Origin: Thiogranum sp.
GTDB taxonomy: Bacteria; Pseudomonadota; Gammaproteobacteria; DSM-19610
DNA: 64,000 nucleotides
Reading direction: 5' to 3'
NCBI GenBank assembly: GCA_024102665.1
Contig: JAGFJP010000092.1
Location: forward strand, 1-64,000
Shown: one piece after another, positions 9,273 through 17,666 of the stretch
How positions within the stretch are numbered: the stretch's first letter is position 1
How the letters are laid out: each line of letters opens with the position of its first letter
Made by a program: the position numbers and the translations under genes
The notes under the pieces: generated by a model
Seen by the model: only the letters and a program-made list of their open reading frames with translations
What the model was told of the DNA's origin: nothing
The model's database searches: none

Positions 9273-9300
9273 GGCAGTGGCGGAAGCGCCACTGCCTGGT
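9273..9300 (+). terminator. hairpin after ompW
   Basis: A perfect 10-bp stem GGCAGTGGCG/CGCCACTGCC with loop GAAG at 9283-9286 lies 14 bases past the ompW stop. The following TGGTTTCG is only moderately U-rich, so termination may be partial. It separates ompW from the ccoN operon. Confidence 0.6.
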
Positions 9301-9335
9301 TTCGTCAATTAAACATAAACTCATAGGGAAGCACT

Positions 9336-10751
9336 ATGGACTCACAGACCACGTATAACTACAAGGTCGTGCGCCAGTTCACCGTGATGACCGTCGTGTG
9401 GGGCATCGTCGGCATGCTGGTGGGCGTAATCATTGCCGCGGAACTGGTTTGGCCGCAGCTGAGCTTTGATCTGCCGTGGCTGCATTTCGGACGGTTGCGG
9501 CCGCTGCACACCAATGCCGTGATTTTCGCCTTTGGCGGCTCGGCGTTGTTCGCGACATCCTATTATGTAGTGCAGCGAACCTGCCAGGTACGCCTGTTTG
9601 CCGGGGGTCTTGCTGCTTTCACCTTCTGGGGCTGGACTCTGGTAATTGTCCTCGCTGCGGTAAGCCTGCCACTGGGAATCACCACCAGCAAGGAATACGC
9701 CGAGCTCGAGTGGCCGATCGACCTTCTTATCACCCTGGTCTGGGTGGCGTACGCCATAGTGTTTTTCGGCACCATCATGAAACGCCGGGTCAAACACATT
9801 TACGTTGCCAACTGGTTTTACGGTGCTTTCATACTGACCATCGCAGTGTTGCACATCGTCAACAGCGCGGCATTGCCGGTGAGCCTGACCAAGTCGTACT
9901 CGGTATATCCCGGCGCCATCGACGCCATGGTTCAATGGTGGTACGGGCACAACGCCGTGGGTTTCTTCCTGACCGCCGGGTTCCTCGGCATGATGTATTA
10001 CTTCGTTCCCAAGCAGGCAGGACGTCCGGTGTATTCCTACCGCCTGTCAGTGGTGCACTTCTGGGCGCTGATCTCCACCTACATGTGGGCCGGCCCTCAC
10101 CATCTGCACTACACCGCCCTGCCCGTGTGGGCGCAATCGCTGGGCATGGTGTTTTCACTGATCCTGCTGGCGCCGTCCTGGGGTGGCATGATCAACGGCA
10201 TCATGACCCTGTCCGGCGCCTGGCACAAACTGCGTGATGATCCGATCCTCAAGTTCCTGATCGTATCCCTGTCCTTCTACGGCATGTCGACCTTCGAAGG
10301 CCCGATGATGTCGATCAAGACCGTCAACGCATTATCCCACTACACCGACTGGACGATCGGCCATGTGCATTCCGGAGCGCTGGGCTGGGTGGCGATGGTA
10401 TCTATCGGTTCGGTGTATTTCCTGATCCCGAAACTGTTCGGGCGCGAGCAGATGTACTCGATCCGACTCATCGACTGGCACTTCTGGATGTCGACCATCG
10501 GTGTCGTGCTGTACATCGTCGCCATGTGGATTTCCGGCATCATGCAAGGGCTGATGTGGCGAGCCGTGAACGAGGACGGAACCCTGACTTACAGCTTCGT
10601 CGAGTCGCTGGAGGCCATGTATCCCTTCTATTTCGTGCGTTTCCTGGGCGGCGCTTTATTCCTTACCGGCATGCTGGTCATGGCCTACAACGTCATCAAA
10701 ACCGTGTCCGGAGCGCGCCCTGCCGATGCTCCGATTCCGCAAACGGCCTGA
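9336..10751 (+). CDS. ccoN: cbb3-type cytochrome c oxidase subunit I
   Basis: 471 residues, twelve-helix heme-copper oxidase subunit. Ligands can be assigned by motif: His58 (LHTNAV) and His345 for heme b; His205 (YGHNAVGF), His255 and His256 (GPHHLHY) for Cu-B; His343 (GHVHSG) for heme b3. Tyr249 is placed for the cross-linked tyrosine of the C family. CcoN reduces oxygen to water and pumps protons under microaerobic conditions with very high oxygen affinity. A GGGAAG Shine-Dalgarno precedes the ATG. It is first in ccoNOQPGH. No FNR box was found in the 77 bases before it. Confidence 0.98.
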   Translation: MDSQTTYNYKVVRQFTVMTVVWGIVGMLVGVIIAAELVWPQLSFDLPWLHFGRLRPLHTNAVIFAFGGSALFATSYYVVQRTCQVRLFAGGLAAFTFWGWTLVIVLAAVSLPLGITTSKEYAELEWPIDLLITLVWVAYAIVFFGTIMKRRVKHIYVANWFYGAFILTIAVLHIVNSAALPVSLTKSYSVYPGAIDAMVQWWYGHNAVGFFLTAGFLGMMYYFVPKQAGRPVYSYRLSVVHFWALISTYMWAGPHHLHYTALPVWAQSLGMVFSLILLAPSWGGMINGIMTLSGAWHKLRDDPILKFLIVSLSFYGMSTFEGPMMSIKTVNALSHYTDWTIGHVHSGALGWVAMVSIGSVYFLIPKLFGREQMYSIRLIDWHFWMSTIGVVLYIVAMWISGIMQGLMWRAVNEDGTLTYSFVESLEAMYPFYFVRFLGGALFLTGMLVMAYNVIKTVSGARPADAPIPQTA

Positions 10752-10766
10752 GTGGAGAGAGCTGCT

Positions 10767-11375
10767 ATGAGTCATGAAATCGTCGAGAAAAATATCGGCC
10801 TGATGGCCGTGCTCATCCTGCTCGTCATCAGCGTCGGCGGGCTGGTTGAAATCGTGCCATTGTTCTTTCTGAAGAGCACGACAGAGCCGGTGGAGGGTCT
10901 GAAGCCCTACACCGCGCTGCAACTGGAGGGCCGCGACATCTATATCCGCGAAGGCTGTTATTTGTGCCACTCGCAGATGATCCGTCCGTTCCGCGCCGAA
11001 ACGGAGCGCTATGGTCATTATTCGGTTGCCGGAGAGTTTGTCTACGACCATCCTTTCCAGTGGGGCTCCAAGCGCACCGGACCGGACCTGGCGCGGGTGG
11101 GTGGCCGCTACAGCGACGACTGGCACCGTGTGCACCTGATCAATCCGCGGGACGTGGTGCCCGAATCCAATATGCCGAGCTTTCCGTGGCTTGACGAAAA
11201 CGTGCTGGACGGCCGCTTGACGCCGAAGAAACTGGAGGTGATGCGAACCATGGGCGTACCGTACACGGACGAGGATATCGCCGGCGCCACGGCCGCTGTT
11301 CAGGGCAAGACAGAACTCGATGCCCTGGTGGACTACCTGCAGAACCTCGGCACAGCCCTCGCGTCGCGGAGGTAA
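10767..11375 (+). CDS. ccoO: cbb3-type cytochrome c oxidase subunit II (monoheme cytochrome c)
   Basis: 202 residues from the ATG at 10767 (Shine-Dalgarno GGAGAG), 15 bases after ccoN. One N-terminal anchor helix (about 12-34) is followed by a periplasmic cytochrome c domain. Heme c is bound at Cys64-Tyr-Leu-Cys67-His68, with Met136 in [11 protein letters not shown] as the probable axial ligand. CcoO passes electrons from CcoP to the heme b/b3 centre of CcoN. The motif [14 protein letters not shown] is highly typical of the family. Confidence 0.98.
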   Translation: MSHEIVEKNIGLMAVLILLVISVGGLVEIVPLFFLKSTTEPVEGLKPYTALQLEGRDIYIREGCYLCHSQMIRPFRAETERYGHYSVAGEFVYDHPFQWGSKRTGPDLARVGGRYSDDWHRVHLINPRDVVPESNMPSFPWLDENVLDGRLTPKKLEVMRTMGVPYTDEDIAGATAAVQGKTELDALVDYLQNLGTALASRR

Positions 11376-11380
11376 TCGAA

Positions 11381-11560
11381 ATGGATATCAACACACTCCG
11401 CGGCATCGCGACCGCCCTGGCGCTGATCGCCTTCATCGGTGTCTGGATCTGGGCCTGGAGCGGCAAACGCAAGCGTGCCTTTGATGAAGCGGCAAACCTG
11501 CCGTTTGCAGATGACAACATCGACCAAAACAGCAAAGGTGGTCAACATGACTGTCAATGA
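11381..11560 (+). CDS. ccoQ: cbb3-type oxidase small subunit CcoQ
   Basis: A 59-residue gene, easily missed because of its length. It starts MDINTLRGIATALALIAFIGVWIWAWSG, one membrane helix, followed by KRKRAFDEAANLPF, which is characteristic of CcoQ/FixQ. An AGGTAA-like Shine-Dalgarno precedes the ATG, five bases after the ccoO stop. The last 14 bases overlap the start of ccoP. CcoQ stabilises the assembled CcoNOP complex. Identity is supported by position, length and the charged motif just after the helix. Confidence 0.93.
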   Translation: MDINTLRGIATALALIAFIGVWIWAWSGKRKRAFDEAANLPFADDNIDQNSKGGQHDCQ

Positions 11561-12458
11561 TTTCAGTTTCACGAGTAACTTCTGGAACGTCTGGATTATC
11601 GTACTTACGCTTGGCAACATCCTCGCCTGCTGGTGGCTGATTCGCTGGACAAGCAAACACAAGGAGGGGGAAGCGGCGAGCGGCGATACCACCGGGCACA
11701 GCTGGGATGAAACCCTCGCCGAGTACAATAACCCGTTGCCACGCTGGTGGCTTTGGCTGTTCTACATCACCATGATTTTCGGCCTGGTGTATCTCGTCCT
11801 CTATCCCGGACTGGGATCGTTCCGCGGCGTGCTCGACTGGACTCACCAGAAGGCGTATGCAAAGGAAATGGAAGCGGCGGAAGAACGCTACGGGCCCCTG
11901 TTCGCGAAGTTTGCGGCACAACCGGTTGCACAACTCGCCAACGACCCGGACGCATTGAAAATCGGACAACGCCTGTTCGTAAACTACTGCGCCAGCTGTC
12001 ACGGGTCCGACGCCGGCGGCGGCCCCGGTTTTCCCGATCTGAGCGATAACGACTGGTTGTGGGGCGGCAGCCCGGAGGCCATCAAGACCAGCATTCTGGA
12101 CGGGCGCACCGGTGCCATGCCGGCATGGGGCGCAGTGCTGGGCGACAAGGGTGTCGAAGAAGCGACCGCCTATGTTCTCGCCCTGAGCGGACGCGACGCC
12201 GATGAAACGCTGGTCGCCGCAGGCAAGACACATTATGACACCTACTGCGCAGCCTGCCACGGCGCCGACGGCACCGGCAACAACGCCCTGGGCGCACCGA
12301 ACCTGACAGACGACAACTGGCTGTACGGCGGCTCGCCGGGCGTGATTCGCCAGACCATTGCGCAGGGGCGTACAGGTCGCATGCCCTCTCACCGCGAGTT
12401 TCTGGGCGAAGACAAGGCCCATTTGCTGGCAACCTACATCTACAGCCTCTCGAACTAG
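11547..12458 (+). CDS. ccoP: cbb3-type cytochrome c oxidase subunit III (diheme cytochrome c)
   Basis: 303 residues from the ATG at 11547, inside the end of ccoQ; starts further upstream would run into ccoQ coding sequence. Two membrane helices (about 12-34 and 66-88, the second including RWWLWLFYITMIFG) anchor the protein. Two periplasmic cytochrome c domains follow, with CxxCH at Cys148-Cys151-His152 and Cys234-Cys237-His238 and likely axial Met in MPAWG (191) and RMPSH. CcoP is the electron entry point of the oxidase. Confidence 0.98.
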   Translation: MTVNDFSFTSNFWNVWIIVLTLGNILACWWLIRWTSKHKEGEAASGDTTGHSWDETLAEYNNPLPRWWLWLFYITMIFGLVYLVLYPGLGSFRGVLDWTHQKAYAKEMEAAEERYGPLFAKFAAQPVAQLANDPDALKIGQRLFVNYCASCHGSDAGGGPGFPDLSDNDWLWGGSPEAIKTSILDGRTGAMPAWGAVLGDKGVEEATAYVLALSGRDADETLVAAGKTHYDTYCAACHGADGTGNNALGAPNLTDDNWLYGGSPGVIRQTIAQGRTGRMPSHREFLGEDKAHLLATYIYSLSN

Positions 12459-12476
12459 CGGCAACCAGATTCAAAC

Positions 12477-13907
12477 ATGCCAGATGAACGGGCAACGACA
12501 AAACCAGTGTCTTCTACGGACGTCCGCCAGGACTCTGTAGAAGACGAAATCTACGCCAGGCACCAGAAAGTCTATCCGCGCGAGGTTCACGGAATTTTCC
12601 GTAACCTGCGCGTGCTTGGCGTGGTGACCCTGCTGGGCCTCTTTTACGGCGTCGCCTGGCTGCCGTGGGACGGGCGCCAGGCCGTGTTGTTCGATTTGCC
12701 GGCACGCAAGTTCTACGTCTTCGGACTGACGTTCTGGCCGCAGGACTTTTTCTTTTTTGCCTGGCTGCTGGTGATCGCCGCACTGTCCCTGTTTTTCTTT
12801 ACCGCCCTGGCAGGGCGGCTGTGGTGCGGGTATGCCTGCCCGCAGACCGTCTGGACCGAGGCGTTCCTGTGGATCGAGCGCAAGGTCGAGGGCACGCGCA
12901 ACCAGCAGATGAAGCGCGACAAGGGGCCTATGAGCGCATCCAAATTCCGGGTGAAGGCGGCCAAGCATTTTCTGTGGATCGCGTTTTCGCTGTTTACCGG
13001 TTTCACCTTTGTCGGCTACTTCACACCGATTCGCGAACTGGCCGTTTCGGCGGCGAATTTTTCGCTCGGTCCCTGGGAAACGTTCTGGGTTTTCTTTTAC
13101 GGTTTTGCAACCTATGGCAACGCCGGCTGGATGCGCGAACAGGTGTGCATCTACATGTGCCCGTACGCGCGGTTCCAGAGCGCCATGTTCGACAAGGACA
13201 CGCTCGTCATCGCCTACGACGAAGCGCGAGGCGAACCGCGTGGCTCGCGCAAGCGCGGCATCGATTACCGCAAGGCCGGCCTGGGTGACTGCATCGATTG
13301 CACGCTGTGCGTGCAGGTGTGCCCTACCGGGATCGATATTCGCGACGGCTTGCAGTACCAGTGCATCGGCTGCGCCGCCTGCATTGACGCATGCGACGAC
13401 GTCATGGAAAAAATGGACTATCCGAAGGGACTGATCCGCTATACCACCGAGCACGCGATGGCGGGCACCCGCACACAGGTAGTACGGCCAAGAACCATAA
13501 TGTATATCATACTGCTCACCGTCCTGAGCATCGGCCTGATTTATGCCATCAGTCAGCGCATGCCGCTGGAACTCGACATCCTGCGCGATCGCAATATCCT
13601 GTTCCGTGAAACCGCCGAAGGCATGGTTGAGAATGTCTATACGCTCAAGGTGATCAACATGGATGAACAGACCCGCGTCTACCGCCTGTCGGTCGCCGGT
13701 CTCGAGGGACTGGAGCTGATGATGGCCGAGCAACGCGTCGAGGTAGAGCCTGGCGAAGTGCTCAATCTTCCTGTGTCGGTTCGCGTCGATCCTGTGGTAC
13801 TCGAACGCGCGGCCAACGAAATCGAATTCACGCTGTCGGCCGAAGATGACCCCGGCCTGTCCCGTACTCAAACGGCCCGATTCCTCGGACCGGTATTTTC
13901 CAGGTGA
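12477..13907 (+). CDS. ccoG: cytochrome oxidase accessory protein CcoG (FixG/RdxA)
   Basis: 476 residues. Membrane helices near 42-60, 85-110 and 160-215 surround CGYACPQTVW and CIYMCPYARF, and a double [4Fe-4S] ferredoxin segment follows (CIDCTLCVQVCPTG, CIGCAACIDACD). A further helix and a C-terminal immunoglobulin-like periplasmic domain complete the FixG layout. CcoG is implicated in copper reduction and delivery during cbb3 oxidase assembly. It lies 18 bases after ccoP. Confidence 0.96.
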   Translation: MPDERATTKPVSSTDVRQDSVEDEIYARHQKVYPREVHGIFRNLRVLGVVTLLGLFYGVAWLPWDGRQAVLFDLPARKFYVFGLTFWPQDFFFFAWLLVIAALSLFFFTALAGRLWCGYACPQTVWTEAFLWIERKVEGTRNQQMKRDKGPMSASKFRVKAAKHFLWIAFSLFTGFTFVGYFTPIRELAVSAANFSLGPWETFWVFFYGFATYGNAGWMREQVCIYMCPYARFQSAMFDKDTLVIAYDEARGEPRGSRKRGIDYRKAGLGDCIDCTLCVQVCPTGIDIRDGLQYQCIGCAACIDACDDVMEKMDYPKGLIRYTTEHAMAGTRTQVVRPRTIMYIILLTVLSIGLIYAISQRMPLELDILRDRNILFRETAEGMVENVYTLKVINMDEQTRVYRLSVAGLEGLELMMAEQRVEVEPGEVLNLPVSVRVDPVVLERAANEIEFTLSAEDDPGLSRTQTARFLGPVFSR

Positions 13908-13914
13908 AACGCAA

Positions 13915-14424
13915 ATGCAAAAACCATCCGGTGCTGATAATACTTTGCCCTGGTACCGACAGGGCTGGCCCTGGCTGCTGATCGCGATCCCGGCAAGCGC
14001 CGTGATCGGCGGAATCATCACTCTCGCGCTGGCCATACAGAGCCCCAATGCCCTGGTAGTCGATGACTATTACAAAGAGGGCCTGGCCATCAACCAGAAA
14101 ATGCACCGGCTGGCCACCGCCGAGAACATGGGCCTGCGGGGTTTGCTGCGCAGCGACGGCAAGCAGTTGACACTTCACCTGGACAGTGGCACGCCGGTCG
14201 GCGATCGCACGCTGACGCTTCGTCTCGTACACGCGACGCGCGCGGAACTGGATCGGCAGCTGGAACTGCGCCAGGTTGACGATGGCAGTTACATCACGGA
14301 ACTGGACAGGCTCGTTCCCGGTACCTGGTATCTGTTTCTGCAACCCGGAAACAACGCCTGGGAAATCCGCGCGAGAATGGCGATCGATGGCGCGTTCCAG
14401 GCCTATCTGACGTCGAAAGGATAA
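13915..14424 (+). CDS. ccoH: cytochrome oxidase assembly protein CcoH/FixH-like
   Basis: 169 residues from the ATG at 13915, seven bases after ccoG. One N-terminal membrane helix (about 18-43: WPWLLIAIPASAVIGGIITLAL) is followed by the characteristic VDDYYKEGLAINQK and a beta-sandwich-like periplasmic domain ending PGNNAWEIRARM. FixH/CcoH proteins stay bound to cbb3 oxidase and are needed for its assembly. No ccoI (copper ATPase) or ccoS follows within the window. Confidence 0.9.
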   Translation: MQKPSGADNTLPWYRQGWPWLLIAIPASAVIGGIITLALAIQSPNALVVDDYYKEGLAINQKMHRLATAENMGLRGLLRSDGKQLTLHLDSGTPVGDRTLTLRLVHATRAELDRQLELRQVDDGSYITELDRLVPGTWYLFLQPGNNAWEIRARMAIDGAFQAYLTSKG

Positions 14425-14434
14425 GCCGGTTGAA

Positions 14435-14457
14435 CCCCGCTGGCTACGCGGGCGGGG
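14435..14457. repeat. inverted repeat after ccoH
   Basis: CCCCGC and GCGGGG are separated by 11 bases, starting 11 bases after the ccoH stop. There is no U tract, so it is at best a processing or attenuation hairpin between ccoH and the small membrane gene. Confidence 0.35.
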
Positions 14458-14572
14458 CTGGACTTGCCAGCCGGCAAACCTATAGTATTGAAAGGGGCTT
14501 TAGTCGGCACTGACCAGCGCAATGAAGGGCGCCGGTACCACGCGGTTCTGATGCTCGATAGGGGAGGAAAAG

Positions 14573-14827
14573 ATGGCCGAAATTCCTGTCATGCAGCGTA
14601 TCATTGCTGTGCTCTGGCCTTCCTTTATCACCTCGGGTATCGCCACCGGCCTGTTTTTTACCGCTTTCGATCCGGCCGACCTGGTAAGCCTGACGGGCAA
14701 GCTGGAGATCAGCCGCATGGGAGCCTACAGTATCGGATTCTTTCTGTTCTGGTTGCTGACATCGACTACCTGCGCCCTGACCTGCTATTTTCAGCGTCCC
14801 TGCGACCAGATCAAAGGCCACCGTTAA
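14573..14827 (+). CDS. small membrane protein downstream of ccoH, function unknown
   Basis: 84 residues with a strong Shine-Dalgarno (GGGGAGGAAAAG) before the ATG. Two helices are predicted, about 8-30 ([23 protein letters not shown]) and 48-72 ([25 protein letters not shown]), joined by a short DPADLVSL segment. It ends in a basic tail. It is not CcoS, which is shorter with one helix. Position at the end of the cbb3 cluster suggests a role with the oxidase, but that is inference from context only. The last 17 bases overlap the convergent dtd gene. Confidence 0.8.
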   Translation: MAEIPVMQRIIAVLWPSFITSGIATGLFFTAFDPADLVSLTGKLEISRMGAYSIGFFLFWLLTSTTCALTCYFQRPCDQIKGHR

Positions 14828-15293
14828 CTCGCGTTCCCACCCGCTCGCCACGTTCACCAACCCGCAACCAGAACGTCACAGGTCCATCATTGACCAGACT
14901 GACCTGCATACTGGCGCCGAACACGCCGCTGGCGACGCGGCCGTGCTGGCTTTTTGCCTGGCTGACCAGGTAATCGAACCATCGCTGCCCGGTTGCCGGG
15001 TCGGCAGCCGGAGTAAAACTCGGTCGCATGCCTTTGCCGGTGTCTGCGGCGAGAGTGAACTGGGGCACCAGTAATAACCCGCCTTGCAGATCAGTAATGC
15101 TGCGATTCATTTTTCCCTGTGCATCATCAAAGATCCGGTAGCCCAAAATCCTTTCCAGCAGGCGGTCCACCTGCGGCGCGCCGTCATCCTTCTCCACCCC
15201 TACCAAAACCAGCAGCCCTGCATCGATGGCAGCAACAGGCTCCCCTCCAACTTCAACGGAAGCCCTGGAAACACGCTGCAACAACGCGATCAC
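14811..15293 (-). CDS. dtd: D-aminoacyl-tRNA deacylase
   Basis: 160 residues, beginning [15 protein letters not shown]. The two active-site motifs of DTD are present: PQFTLAAD (usually SQFTL) and NDGPVTFWL near the C terminus. The homodimeric enzyme removes D-amino acids and mischarged glycine from tRNA. Its ATG overlaps the TGA of the upstream iminopeptidase gene by four bases, so the two are co-translated. Confidence 0.96.
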   Translation of the reverse strand: MIALLQRVSRASVEVGGEPVAAIDAGLLVLVGVEKDDGAPQVDRLLERILGYRIFDDAQGKMNRSITDLQGGLLLVPQFTLAADTGKGMRPSFTPAADPATGQRWFDYLVSQAKSQHGRVASGVFGASMQVSLVNDGPVTFWLRVGERGERVGTRVNGGL

Positions 15294-16249
15294 GCCAATC
15301 GCTCTGCAAAATCGTCCGTCGCCTTGATCAAGGCATCCACAATGCCGGGCTCCCCGGCGGAATGGCCGGCATCATCGACCACCTCGAACTGCGCTTGCGG
15401 CCAGGCGCGATGCAGTTCGTAAGCTTGTTCCATGGGGCAAACAACATCATAGCGTCCCTGTACGATCGTCCCTGACAGAGTCTTGAGAGCGTTGGCATGG
15501 TCGAGTATATGGTTGGGCGCGACAAAACAGTCGTTGATGAAATAATGACATTCGATACGTGCCATGCTCAGTGCGACGTAGGCGTCGCTGAAATGCTGCA
15601 CCAGCGACGGGCTGGTGCGTAGCGTGGAAGTTCGCGCCTCCCAGGTCGACCAGGCACGGGCAGCCGCGAGGCGCGCGACTTCATTGTCTCCGGTCAGCAG
15701 GCGATAGTAGGCGCTGACCATATCGGAGCGCTGCGACACCGGCACTGGCGCAACGAAGTCTTGCCAGTAATCCGGAAACAGGCGCGAGGCGCCATCCTGG
15801 TAGAACCACTGGATATCCTGCCGCCGGCACAGGAAAATACCGCGCAGCACCATCCCCAGCACTCGGTCGGGGCAGGCGGCCGCATAGATGAGGCTCAGCG
15901 TGGAACCCCAGGAGCCACCGAAAAGCAGCCACCGATCGATGCCGAGTCTCTCGCGCAAAGCCTCTATGTCAGCGAGCAGCGCCTGCGTGGTGTTGCCGTC
16001 CAGTTCGGCATGCGGCGTCGAACGCCCGCAACCACGCTGGTCGAACAGGATAATCCGGTATCGCCGGGGATCGAAGTATTGCCTGTGATAGGGGTGGCAG
16101 CCACCACCCGGCCCGCCGTGCACAAACAACACCGGTATGCCCGACGGGCTGCCACACTCCTCGACGTAGATGTGGTGAGGGCTTTCGACCCCGATGGTAT
16201 GGCGGACGTAGGGTTCGATTGGAGGATACAGGGTTCGCATTCGCATCAT
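15290..16249 (-). CDS. pip: proline iminopeptidase
   Basis: 319 residues, alpha/beta hydrolase. The oxyanion motif is HGGPGGG and the nucleophile serine lies in [10 protein letters not shown]; the later GRYDVVCPM and DAGHSAGEP carry the expected Asp and His. It removes N-terminal proline from peptides. The start could be any of three ATGs within the first four codons (MMRM), and no Shine-Dalgarno precedes them. A strong terminator ends only about six bases before the first ATG, so the promoter must overlap it, or expression relies on read-through. Confidence 0.94.
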   Translation of the reverse strand: MMRMRTLYPPIEPYVRHTIGVESPHHIYVEECGSPSGIPVLFVHGGPGGGCHPYHRQYFDPRRYRIILFDQRGCGRSTPHAELDGNTTQALLADIEALRERLGIDRWLLFGGSWGSTLSLIYAAACPDRVLGMVLRGIFLCRRQDIQWFYQDGASRLFPDYWQDFVAPVPVSQRSDMVSAYYRLLTGDNEVARLAAARAWSTWEARTSTLRTSPSLVQHFSDAYVALSMARIECHYFINDCFVAPNHILDHANALKTLSGTIVQGRYDVVCPMEQAYELHRAWPQAQFEVVDDAGHSAGEPGIVDALIKATDDFAERLA

Positions 16250-16255
16250 TCTGGC

Positions 16256-16287
16256 AAAAAAAAGGCGTGCCCGGCACGCCTTTTTTA
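16256..16287 (-). terminator. Rho-independent terminator of the DsrE2-like gene
   Basis: The stem GGCGTGC/GCACGCC (16264-16270 and 16274-16280) with a three-base loop is flanked by eight As on one side and six Ts on the other, so it can work in both directions. On the minus strand it lies 20 bases after the DsrE2-like stop, immediately before the pip start. Confidence 0.9.
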
Positions 16288-16306
16288 CGGTTTCGAAACT
16301 GTCGCT

Positions 16307-16918
16307 CTAGATAAAGAGGCAGACGTCCGAATCCTTCGCCACCGGCAGGAAGTAGGTCGCGCCGACATAGTCGGTAACTTCGGGAATGAACTCGCTCTGA
16401 TCGAATCCGAAAACATCCACGGTCATCTGGCAGGCAACCATCTTGACATCGGCTTCGATACACAGATCGCGCAGCTCTTCCACAGTGGCAACACCCTTGT
16501 TCTTGAAAGTCTTCTTCATCAGGCCTGTAGCCACTTTCTCGAAGCCGGGTACGCCCGCCATCAGCAGGTTCGGCATCGGCCAGTTGAAATCCTGGAACCA
16601 CTTGGGACCAAAAGGCATTTTCATCGGCATGGCAGGATTGCCAAGCGGACTGACTTCCGAAGGAATTTCCTTTTTCAGCAGCAGCAAGCCGTAGAAGGTG
16701 AAGAAAATGGAAGTATCCCATCCCAAAGCAGCCGACGTAGAGGCCAGGATAAAGGGCGGATACGCCCAGTCCAGTGTGCCCTTGGTGGCAATAATCGACA
16801 TCGAGGGCGTACGTGCTTCTTCGATCTTCTGCAATTTGGTCGGCAGCAGTTCATCCAGCTTTTGGTCGAGCCACGCGTCCAATTGCGCTTGGTTCATGCT
16901 TTCGGCGGTCGTTGACAT
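16307..16918 (-). CDS. DsrE2-like sulfur-carrier family protein
   Basis: 203 residues of the DsrE/DsrF/peroxiredoxin-like family (COG2210). The N-terminal 45 residues are a charged helix. The Rossmann-like core starts MSIIATKGTLDWAYPPFILA, with hydrophobic stretches that could touch the membrane (about 55-80). The conserved cysteine is in MVACQMTVDVFG. DsrE2 proteins carry or transfer sulfane sulfur and are often encoded with a rhodanese and TusA in sulfur oxidisers. Here a rhodanese lies upstream on the same strand, but no TusA was found between them. A strong AGGAGGAG Shine-Dalgarno precedes the ATG and a terminator follows. Confidence 0.85.
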   Translation of the reverse strand: MSTTAESMNQAQLDAWLDQKLDELLPTKLQKIEEARTPSMSIIATKGTLDWAYPPFILASTSAALGWDTSIFFTFYGLLLLKKEIPSEVSPLGNPAMPMKMPFGPKWFQDFNWPMPNLLMAGVPGFEKVATGLMKKTFKNKGVATVEELRDLCIEADVKMVACQMTVDVFGFDQSEFIPEVTDYVGATYFLPVAKDSDVCLFI

Positions 16919-17165
16919 AATGTTCTCCTCCTAAGCCGCTCTGTTCACGGTTAGATATCTGATCTCGTTTAAGATGTGTCGAAACTTCAGGGACACACCC
17001 GTACCCCCAAGGTTTCTACCGCTGTACCTGTATCAGGAACCGCCATTGGCGGAAACGCTGGCCTGGACAGAATGGCAAGGGGTGGCACCCGGCGTTCGAT
17101 TATATGAACGGTTATTTGAACGGTCAAACTATTGGCAGCAAATACCCGGCAGGCAACTCACTGAA
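16919..17165. other. 247-base gap between rhodanese and DsrE2-like genes
   Basis: No tusA-like CPxP motif occurs on the minus strand, where such a gene would be expected. It holds the Shine-Dalgarno and presumably the promoter of the DsrE2-like gene. A plus-strand open frame crosses it (see rejected items) without convincing support. Confidence 0.5.
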
Positions 17166-17588
17166 TCAACACTGTTCCCACGGCAGGCCGTGGAAACGCC
17201 ACCCTCCGAGGGTGCCGCGGTGATGCTCTTCGTCGAGGTCGCCCTCGAAGCCTTCGGCGACATTGAATACGTCACAAAATCCTTCTTGGATCAATAACAT
17301 GCCAGCCTCTAACGAGCGTTTTCCGCTGCGACAGATAAGGACTACCGGCACGCCGGAACCGGACGGATCATGACAGACTCCGCCCAGTACCAGTTTGCGA
17401 ATTTCAGTGACAAAATTCGGATTCAGTTTCCAGTCAGGGTAGTCAATCCAGGGGATGTGTATGGCGCCGACAGGGTGGCCTACGAACAGAAATTCCATGT
17501 CCGAGCGCACATCGACCAGGACGGCGCGTGGCTCATCCTGCAACAGCTGCCAGGCCTCGTTTGGCGTAATGGTGCGCACTTCCTCCAT
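17166..17588 (-). CDS. single-domain rhodanese (sulfurtransferase)
   Basis: 140 residues from the ATG at 17588, preceded by AAGGAG at good spacing; the 19 codons upstream are open but not needed. Rhodanese marks are LVDVRSDMEFLFVGHPVGAIHIPW and the active-site loop CRSGKRS, whose Cys would carry the persulfide. The C-terminal part has the usual NVAEGFEGD followed by GGWRFHGLPW, a pattern common in GlpE/periplasmic-type rhodaneses. No signal peptide is seen, so it is probably cytoplasmic. It is likely to pass sulfur to acceptors such as the neighbouring DsrE2-like protein; this pairing is inferred from context. Confidence 0.92.
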   Translation of the reverse strand: MEEVRTITPNEAWQLLQDEPRAVLVDVRSDMEFLFVGHPVGAIHIPWIDYPDWKLNPNFVTEIRKLVLGGVCHDPSGSGVPVVLICRSGKRSLEAGMLLIQEGFCDVFNVAEGFEGDLDEEHHRGTLGGWRFHGLPWEQC

Positions 17589-17666
17589 CGGCGACTCCTT
17601 TTGCGTAAGTTGTGTCCAGTATAGTGTGCTGGCAGAAGCTGCCAAGCCTCACGGAAAGTACCGGTT

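Noticed and set aside
16974-17297. Plus-strand open frame of 107 codons across the gap and into the rhodanese gene
   Set aside because: It overlaps the rhodanese coding region antisense, has no convincing ribosome site and matches no family I recognise.
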